64,000 nt of DNA, from NCBI GenBank assembly GCA_036971715.1, contig JAVHJL010000007.1:1116001-1180000 (forward strand), given 5' to 3'. The notes below the pieces were generated by a model. That model worked only from the letters and a program-made list of their open reading frames with translations, was not told the DNA's origin and did not search any database. A program made the translations under genes and the position numbers. The stretch comes from Arthrobotrys musiformis (Eukaryota; Ascomycota; Orbiliomycetes; Orbiliales; Orbiliaceae). Shown piece by piece: positions 57,533 through 64,000 of the stretch (position 1 is its first letter; the number at the start of each line of letters is the position of its first letter).

Positions 57533-57880
57533 GAGGCCGGTGATGAAGGTCGAGTGTCTGGTAGAGGGTTAAGTAGTCGGAGGAGGTTTGACGGCGCGGA
57601 TTTAGAGATCCCCAAAAGGGATCCGCGACGATTTCCAATAATACAAAAAAAGAATGATGAGCTGGAGAAACTTGAAGCTGAGATTAAGCAGCGTAAAGAA
57701 GAGTGGCGGAGGGAGAAGGAAGAAAAACAGAAGGCTAAAGATGAGAAGAAGAAGGCGAAGTCACTAGCCAGCGCAGATGCACCGAAGAAGGGCCTTCTCG
57801 GTATTTTATCCGGAGGGTGGAGAAGCTCCAACGACTTGGGCCGGAGGAAAGACTCTTCGGCTACGAAGAAAGGAGAGTGA
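57533..57880 (+). other. Same-frame coding-like tail beyond the kinase stop
   Basis: After the TAG the kinase frame is open for 115 codons and ends with TGA at 57878-57880. It encodes a charged coiled-coil-like stretch (KNDELEKLEAEIKQRKEEW) and GLLGILSGGWRSS. The TAG itself sits in CCTAG after a CTAAT motif, so it could be a 3' splice site, but no strong donor gives the right phase. It has no convincing start codon of its own. Confidence 0.45.
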
Positions 57881-58867
57881 GTTGACGATGACGACGAAAA
57901 GTTTTTAGTCCTTTTGACCTGGTGCGATTTTTTCTTACGACTCGATCCGTTTTCCTTACTACGGCAACACTACCTTCTAGGTACCACAGCGCCAGGTCTG
58001 AACACCGACACATGTTCCCGTTCTCGACCCACTATTCCCCCCTCAACCTGTTTTGATTTCACTTGTGAATATTTTTTTTTTTTTTTTTTCTTTCTTTATG
58101 GGATGGCCTTCCACACCTTCGCCACCCTTTTCGCGTACATGCCTTTTTGTACCCTTTTATCGACTAGACGTATGGTTTATGTTTCCTTTCTACTGGGTTT
58201 TCTTTGTTTTAAATAATTATACACCCTGAGACTGCGGCGTTTCGTTTTTGTCTTAATATCCGTCCTTCCCTTCCCTTCCTTGTTGTTTTATACTTACTCT
58301 TAGAGCCTGCATGCGAGTGGATTGTTTTTTGTTCCTTTCTCTTCTTACGGTGGGATGGTAGGATGGTGGGTTCACGGGTTGTTTTTTTTCTGTTGATAGC
58401 GATAACGGCGGGAGAGAATGTGTAGATAGTATACCTCTCTTTTTGTTTTTAACTTTTGAAAGTTGGGGGTGGAGCGTCGTACATAAAATACCTTGAAATG
58501 AATGAGAATGAGAATGAGATGTTATATCCGAGATATCCAGATTATCGTGAAGTACTCCGTGATCGTCTTGTAGTTGTTATGAAGAAGAGATGTTGTAGTT
58601 TTGGTGTTGTTCCGTGGAAAGAAGATCTTATCTTATCTCCGCAGATCAGATCGAAATCCAAAAACTCCGAAATCCAACCTTCTCAACTCACGAAATTTAA
58701 GCTAGCTTCTTCTTCTCGTCCGCACGGTTTCGACATCCCGATTGACACGACCGACGAGACCCCGCCCACGTGAAGGTTCTCGGAAGAATAACCCCTCCTT
58801 CCCTCCAACTAGCTCCTCCGATTTCCTTCGCTTCGATTGGTAGAGTGGGTGTGTGAGAGAAGCAATC
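57881..58867. other. Intergenic, kinase to uL11m
   Basis: About 1 kb with T-rich stretches, including 18 T at 58072-58089. It is the kinase 3' flank plus the uL11m promoter. Nothing else recognised. Confidence 0.5.
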
Positions 58868-59403
58868 ATGTCCAAACACGCCGCCGCCAGCGCGAAGGTT
58901 CTAACGAACCAGGTCGTAAAACTCATCGTCGGCGCGGGATTGGCCTCCCCCGCACCACCCATCGGTCCAGCGCTCGGTTCCAGAGGTGTAAAATCCATGG
59001 ACTTCTGCCGCGTACATCCCCCCCTCCTCATAACCCAAACCAAACAAAAAGACTAATAAAAAATATACAGGAATTCAACGCCCGAACAGCACATCTAGAA
59101 AACGGCACCCCGATCCCCGTAAAAGTCACCGTCCGGCCCGATCGTTCCTACACCTTCGACGTGCGCACACCCGCCACGAGTTATTTGCTCCTAAAAGCCG
59201 CCGGGGTGGAACCCAAAAAGGGTAAAATCAAGGGGGCGAAGAATCCGGGACATGAGGTCGTCGGGACGGTTAGTTTGAAGCATATTTATGAGATCGGGAA
59301 GATTAAGCAGAGCGATGAGCGGATGAAGGGGATTTCTTTGGAGAGTGTTTGTAGGTGTGTTTGTGGGACTGCTAAGACTATGGGGATTAAGGTTGTGCCG
59401 TGA
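58868..59403 (+). CDS. MRPL19: Mitochondrial large-subunit ribosomal protein uL11m
   Basis: Protein of the GTPase-associated centre of the mitochondrial 54S subunit. Two exons, 58868-59011 and 59071-59403, give 158 aa. The family signature is clear: VVKLIVGAGLASPAPPIGPA, then LGSRGVKSMDFCREFNART across the intron (donor GTACAT, branch CTAAT, acceptor ACAG). This is followed by IPVKVTVRPDRSYTFDVRTP, ATSYLLLKAAG and the C-terminal CRCVCGTAKTMGIKVV. There is no long presequence, as in other fungal uL11m proteins. The conserved L11 GKANP/PAPPIGPALG region is intact. Confidence 0.95.
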
Positions 59404-60525
59404 GAGTAGGACGATTGGGGAGAGAGGTCAGAATCACGTTGTGGGGGTTGGAGAGGGTTATAAAAGGAGGGGAGGGGGTTGGATGCTGCAGCCGGGATGC
59501 TGGCTATAAGTTGTATATAGATAGGTACCATAGATTTTGGTTGGTTGTATTGTTAATTTTTTTTTAGGTGTATATTATATTACTTTGAGCACAATCTAGC
59601 GCGCCTGACGCGGCGTATGAGTCAATCAGCACTGTGATGTCTATTGATATATCGCTGGTAGCTACAAGTATCTGGCGTTCATTGCGGTGGAAAGCATATT
59701 GGGGGCTTGATCTCATAAAGCAGAGCCTGCGCTACATGTATACACCGACCTATTTCTTCTGGTAGAGCCGCGGTGCGGCTTGGATCTAGGTTGGCTATGG
59801 AACGTGGAACTAATGGGCTTACGGAACCACAGGGCTTCGACGGTGCAACGTTGATTTGAGGTCTTGGGTGTGTTGGCTGTCGTCGACCGGGTGCATGGTG
59901 AATCCGAGGTGCGAAATTATGCCACTACACCACCATGTCGGAATATTCGCTGGTGGCTACCTGGCTATAGGTGCTTACCTTTCTTTTCTTTGTTTCTCGC
60001 CTTCTCCAACCAATCACACGGCGAAACAATATGCAGCAGTATGCAATAGTCGACGTGCATATGCAGCGACATGCAGCAGCTATCCTGGAGAGGCTACCCG
60101 TACTTATCCTGCATCATTCAGTCAGTCGCCAAGAAACCTCGTAGCAAGGTGGTCTGCAGTGAGGGGCCATGGGTGTTAATTTTGTGACGAGTGCAACGTC
60201 GGAACAGATCACCCTGCAGCGTATCTGTAATGCACAAATTCCATATGCTTTCATATCTGTATATATTAAGACCCGGTGGACCTTTGAAATTCGAGGTTTA
60301 AGAGCAGGTTCGTTCCGCTCGGCCTGGTTAGTGTGAGAGGATTTGATACCTTAACCCTCCATCTGGCCTGTTTTAAAGGCCCCACTGTACGTTCTCGATA
60401 GCGTTTTGTTATTACTATCGATATCAAAAGCTACTCAGCATATCATACCGGCCTCGCCTCTCAGCAAGTGCACCGAGTCTTTTCTTTGCAAATTTGCGCA
60501 AATATCAGAATTAACCCTGCTCTTT
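59404..60525. other. Intergenic, uL11m to membrane protein
   Basis: 1.1 kb without recognised gene. A direct-repeat-like cluster of ATGCAGCA/ATATGCAGC motifs lies at about 60029-60080. Confidence 0.5.
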
Positions 60526-61482
60526 ATGGATGTGGGTACCGCTGGAAACCCTGATGCGGCACAGGACCTATACGGATTGGGTGTTCGAATCGGGATTTAT
60601 ACTCAAACAATCGGATGGATCCTCTACAGCTATACTGGCAGAACAGGCTTGAAATTGGCAGTTGGTGCTATATCTGGACCAATACTGATTTGCTGGGTTA
60701 TTTTTGCATCTAAACGGCTTTTCAGCCCGGCTGAAGCATTTGTCGTTCTTCATACTTTGTATGCCCTATACTACCCAGCTCGGCTTTCGCTACAGCAGTT
60801 TAATCGCAATCAGGTGCTTGCAGAAACCGTAGGAGTAATAATACTACTATTCGTGGAGATCGGGGTTAATGCTGCTTCGATATGGTTATTTTCTACATTG
60901 GTTCACGATCTTCCTACTCTTCAGACGGAAAATGTCGCCTTTTTCTTCGCGAAAGTGCCTCTTAAAGGATGGTTTCGAATTTATTGTTTAATTTTCGTCG
61001 GATTTGATGCGATCACGTCGGTCTTCTTCTTTCTTCGACTTTACCGGATTTTCCGTTCGCGTCAAGAAGACCAGCTGGAGCGAAGCCCCGGGGGATGGGG
61101 GTTCCTTTCCTGGTATCGCCTGGAGTTTACGGTCCTCTGCATATTTTATATTGTGGGTATCGAACTCACAATCATCTGGAATCATCTTGAGCCGGCGACA
61201 AACTTTCAAACGCCCGGACAACTGATCCCACTGGTCGCGGGTATCATGATTCTAGCCGATAGTATGTACACACTCGTCACCAACTTCCAAAAAGAAATCC
61301 TGCCAAAATCCCTGAGACGACTCTTAATGTTACTGCGCGACCCGATCGAACGGCGGACCAGAGACTTGCATGAGCTACAGGCACAGAACCCTCAAGCCCA
61401 AGGGGGATCCCAGTTGGGTCTTCAACCTCCTTCCGACGCTGAAGAGCGAAAAAAAGACCCCTATAGAGATGACGTGGTTTAA
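60526..61482 (+). CDS. Seven-helix membrane protein of unknown function
   Basis: Single exon of 318 aa, starting at the first ATG in the frame. About seven hydrophobic segments are visible: IGIYTQTIGWILYSY, LAVGAISGPILICWVIFAS, AFVVLHTLYALYYPA, VGVIILLFVEIGVNAASIWLF, IYCLIFVGFDAITSVFFFL, FTVLCIFYIVGIELTIIW and LIPLVAGIMILADSMYTLV. The C-terminal 60 residues are hydrophilic with Arg/Gln/Glu and end in DPYRDDVV. The topology would allow a receptor-like or channel-like fold, but no GPCR or transporter signature is present. It stands alone, with no neighbour that hints at a pathway. Confidence 0.75.
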   Translation: MDVGTAGNPDAAQDLYGLGVRIGIYTQTIGWILYSYTGRTGLKLAVGAISGPILICWVIFASKRLFSPAEAFVVLHTLYALYYPARLSLQQFNRNQVLAETVGVIILLFVEIGVNAASIWLFSTLVHDLPTLQTENVAFFFAKVPLKGWFRIYCLIFVGFDAITSVFFFLRLYRIFRSRQEDQLERSPGGWGFLSWYRLEFTVLCIFYIVGIELTIIWNHLEPATNFQTPGQLIPLVAGIMILADSMYTLVTNFQKEILPKSLRRLLMLLRDPIERRTRDLHELQAQNPQAQGGSQLGLQPPSDAEERKKDPYRDDVV

Positions 61483-62888
61483 AGGTTTAATGGCTAGTCA
61501 ACATGGGGGGGTTCTGCTGTAATGACTGAGATGACATGTAACGTCAGTCCTCGAGTTTATGGATCGGCTTGGGTTTATAGTATTTCACTTTCTTGAGCTT
61601 CAGGCTTCGGCCAGCTCTAGTTCTGGCTTACAAGATGAAGTTCAGGAGAGTGGGCTTGTGTATTCGTTTGTATTGAGTCATCGCTATTTCAAATAATGTA
61701 CTAGTCGGTCGTGCGACAATCGGACATCTGTTTGAACGTTTGTCTTTGACGTATGCCTATAGATCTAACCGCCACGCGTAGACTGGCTAGTCAATATGTG
61801 CCCCGTCCAAGTTAAAGGAGCGCCAATTCGAATATTCAACACCCATAGGTATTAACTAGTACATGGCAGTTTGAAACATGCATAATGAGGCCCGGTGAAA
61901 AATTCAGCTCTCGCTCCTCTTGATCTTTGCTCCCCCATCTTACAGGCGCAAATATACATAATTGCTTTGTCTCGTTGCCAGCCCGCCCGGGCGATAATTG
62001 GTGGGATATTTAGGGAATCCTCGAAGCCGTCTAGATCGAAGGCTACCTCCAACCCCCGGCATGTTAACTCAAGTATATGGTGTATATACATACCTAAGTA
62101 TATACGCATGCGCATATGCAGATCCACATTAATTGCGATATCGAATTAGCTCCTTGTATTGCACGCTGGAGCCGCACGCTGCGCGATGGATTCCGAATCT
62201 ACCAGGTGTGTACGTGTAAAACCCACAAGGCTATAGACCAGTAACTAGATAAAACCGGTACTAAATTGACGAATTATATCCAACTGTGATAATCTTAAGC
62301 CGCCTTACGACGCCCCAAAACGTTTTCGTGACGAAGGATAGTTTCACAGTTAAAGCCGCATCAGGCACCTTATAATAGAGATCGTTAGTGAAACTACCTA
62401 CTATGCATGCATATATGGCCGAATCCTACACACAACGCAGCGACGGAAGATCCCGCGGTTTCTCCCGTATGAACCCATAGTTAGGCCTGGATACCTAGGT
62501 AATTCTAGAGTCGAAATGTTGAGATGTACTTGCATGACTGCTAGTTCTAGAATACTATGGAAGGGTGTGATACCGGGAAGACAAAATTGGAACTCATATG
62601 TTGCCTGATAAATTGACGCTTGGAAAGTGCCTGATACTACGCCAAACATACAACTTTGACCCTACTTTAAAGAAGACCTCAGATACATTCATTCATGCAT
62701 CATATAAAAAACATTAAAATTGGCTTCAAGACCACTTTAAAACAAACAGAGGCCCCATAGTCTCGATTATTCATTCAAACTTCACACTCCAGCAAAGACT
62801 TTGTGATCGAAGTCTGCATACAACACCAGCAAAACCCCAACTCAGACGCCACCTCTCGATCAGTGCGTACACAGGCTTTATAACAAAT
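61483..62888. other. Intergenic, membrane protein to dynamin-like gene
   Basis: 1.4 kb without a recognised gene. It contains a GC-rich copy of the dispersed repeat (61969-61993) and a TACCTAGGTA palindrome near 62490-62499. Confidence 0.5.
61969..61993 (+). repeat. Dispersed repeat, GC-rich variant
   Basis: GTCTCGTTGCCAGCCCGCCC, then GGGCG. It shares the 5' core with the other copies and the CGCCCGGGCG palindrome end with the variant at 48485-48507. Confidence 0.5.
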
Positions 62889-64000
62889 ATGACGTCTGAT
62901 AACTCTGCAACCTTGACATCAGGGACCACCAACCGGTCAAAACCACTCTTGGAAAAGATAGCTGAACTTCGTGCTGTAGGAGTCGGGGACCATATCTCCC
63001 TCCCACAGCTCGTCGTCTGCGGTGACCAATCTGCTGGAAAAAGCTCGGTGCTAGAGGGTATCACTGAGATCCCGTTCCCCCGCGCCGACGGGGTATGCAC
63101 AAAATTCGCGACCGAAATAACCTTGACCCACAGCAATACCCATACAACGCCAGAGATTATAGCAACTATCATTCCACACCCTGGCCGTTCCGCTGAAGAA
63201 AAGGCTAAATTGTCTGAGTTCAAAAAAGAACTAAAGACCTACGATGAACTTCCAGATACCATCAAAGAGGCTGGAAGTATCATGGGCCTCCGTGGATTTG
63301 GAGGAAATAAATCGGGCCCAGCATTTGGGGAAGATGTCCTTAGTATCCGCGAAGTCAGTAATAAAGGCCGTCATTTGACTGTCGTGGATCTTCCCGGTTT
63401 AATCGCCGTTTCCGGCCATGACCAAACGGACGGTGATGTCGATATCGTAGAAGGGTTGGTAAAGCGATACCTCGAAAGCCCTAGAACGATCATTGCGGCC
63501 GTTATTCAAGCAGGGAACGACACTGCAACACAAAAGATCATTAAAATGTCCCAGAAAATTGATCCTTCTGGTGATAGAACCGTTGGGGTCGTCACGAAAC
63601 CGGATTTGATCAATCAAGGTACGGAGGGAAGGGTTGGGAAACTGTCAAGAAATGAAGACACAATTGTGCTCAAACGGGGGTACTTCATCGTCAAAAACCC
63701 TGCTCCCAACGATCTAAAGAACGGAACACTTTCTTCAGAGGAGAGGACTCGTCAGGAGGAAAAGTATTTTACAGGGTCCCGTTGGCAGGGTCCCGAAGTC
63801 CGACTCAACAAATCAAGAGTTGGGATGCCAAATCTCTTCAAATACTTGCAAGACTACCTTGAAAAGCATATCGAGAGAGAGTTGCCAACTGTATTGGCCG
63901 ACATCCGCCAACTGTTGAGAGGAGCTGATGAATCTCTCAGCCTACTTGGGCCGGAACGCCAAAAGACGGTCGACATGAGGGCGTACCTTATAAACATTAG
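62889..64000 (+). CDS. Dynamin-like GTPase, 5' part (truncated by window edge)
   Basis: Large GTPase of the dynamin/Mx-like group that is expanded in filamentous fungi; role not assigned. The frame is open from the ATG at 62889 to the right edge (370 codons visible) with no intron needed so far. GTPase motifs are in order: G1 GDQSAGKSSVLEGI (about residues 45-58), the switch I region PFPRADGVCTKFATEI, G3 DLPG and G4 TKPD. The G1 motif has Ala where most dynamins have Ser or Ala. A family-typical segment SKSRVGMPNLFKYLQDYLEKHI appears here as NKSRVGMPNLFKYLQDYL. The lead segment LLEKIAELRAVGVGDHISLP matches the usual bundle-signalling start. The stalk and any C-terminal domain lie outside the window. 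Confidence 0.9.
   Translation, partial: MTSDNSATLTSGTTNRSKPLLEKIAELRAVGVGDHISLPQLVVCGDQSAGKSSVLEGITEIPFPRADGVCTKFATEITLTHSNTHTTPEIIATIIPHPGRSAEEKAKLSEFKKELKTYDELPDTIKEAGSIMGLRGFGGNKSGPAFGEDVLSIREVSNKGRHLTVVDLPGLIAVSGHDQTDGDVDIVEGLVKRYLESPRTIIAAVIQAGNDTATQKIIKMSQKIDPSGDRTVGVVTKPDLINQGTEGRVGKLSRNEDTIVLKRGYFIVKNPAPNDLKNGTLSSEERTRQEEKYFTGSRWQGPEVRLNKSRVGMPNLFKYLQDYLEKHIERELPTVLADIRQLLRGADESLSLLGPERQKTVDMRAYLINI

Overview
This 64 kb window is nuclear DNA of a filamentous ascomycete (Pezizomycotina). Most genes carry one to nine short introns of about 50-110 nt, with GTAAGT/GTATGT-type donors, CTAAC/CTGAT-like branch sites and (C/T)AG acceptors. The gene content is typical of moulds: SCC2, PRP22, DCN1, fungal mitochondrial ribosomal proteins, a PD-(D/E)XK nuclease-like orphan and a very long pyridoxal-dependent decarboxylase. 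The exact class cannot be fixed from sequence alone. The low-complexity coding style and the cysteine-rich and threonine-rich secreted proteins would fit an early-diverging lineage such as Orbiliomycetes or Pezizomycetes, but this is a guess.

Layout. 1-4030: no gene recognised. 4031-20273: a housekeeping block with a membrane-linked short-chain dehydrogenase (minus) divergent from the splicing helicase PRP22 (plus), a ubiquitin C-terminal hydrolase (plus), mitoribosomal protein uS7m and the cohesin loader SCC2 (both minus). 20274-22803: AT-rich gap with short dispersed repeats. 22804-27128: ten-exon decarboxylase. 27759-41766: RNase P subunit POP4, a secreted Thr/Ser-rich repeat protein, a WRAP53/Swt21-like WD40 protein, a fungal protein of unknown function, tRNA(Ile)-lysidine synthase, the neddylation ligase DCN1, HSP10 and the mitochondrial rhomboid PCP1. 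41767-54639: accessory-looking region with two tandem cysteine-pair-rich secreted proteins (the second broken by compensating frameshifts), a PD-(D/E)XK nuclease-like gene, a beta-propeller lectin-like protein and 4.3 kb of repeat-bearing gap. 54640-64000: a SAT4/HAL-type kinase, mitoribosomal uL11m, a seven-helix membrane protein and the 5' part of a dynamin-like GTPase that runs off the right edge.

The genes do not form one pathway. Recurrent themes are mitochondrial translation and protein quality control (uS7m, uL11m, TilS, HSP10, PCP1), RNA processing (PRP22, POP4, WRAP53-like) and ubiquitin/NEDD8 chemistry (UCH, DCN1). The less familiar material is (1) the cysteine-rich pair at 42.8-45.5 kb, (2) same-frame coding-like tails beyond a TAG stop in both SCC2 and the kinase, and (3) a short dispersed repeat with core GGTCTCGTTCCCAGCC, found in gaps and in an intron across 41 kb.

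All exon boundaries were read by eye from splice signals and frame continuity. None is confirmed by transcripts.
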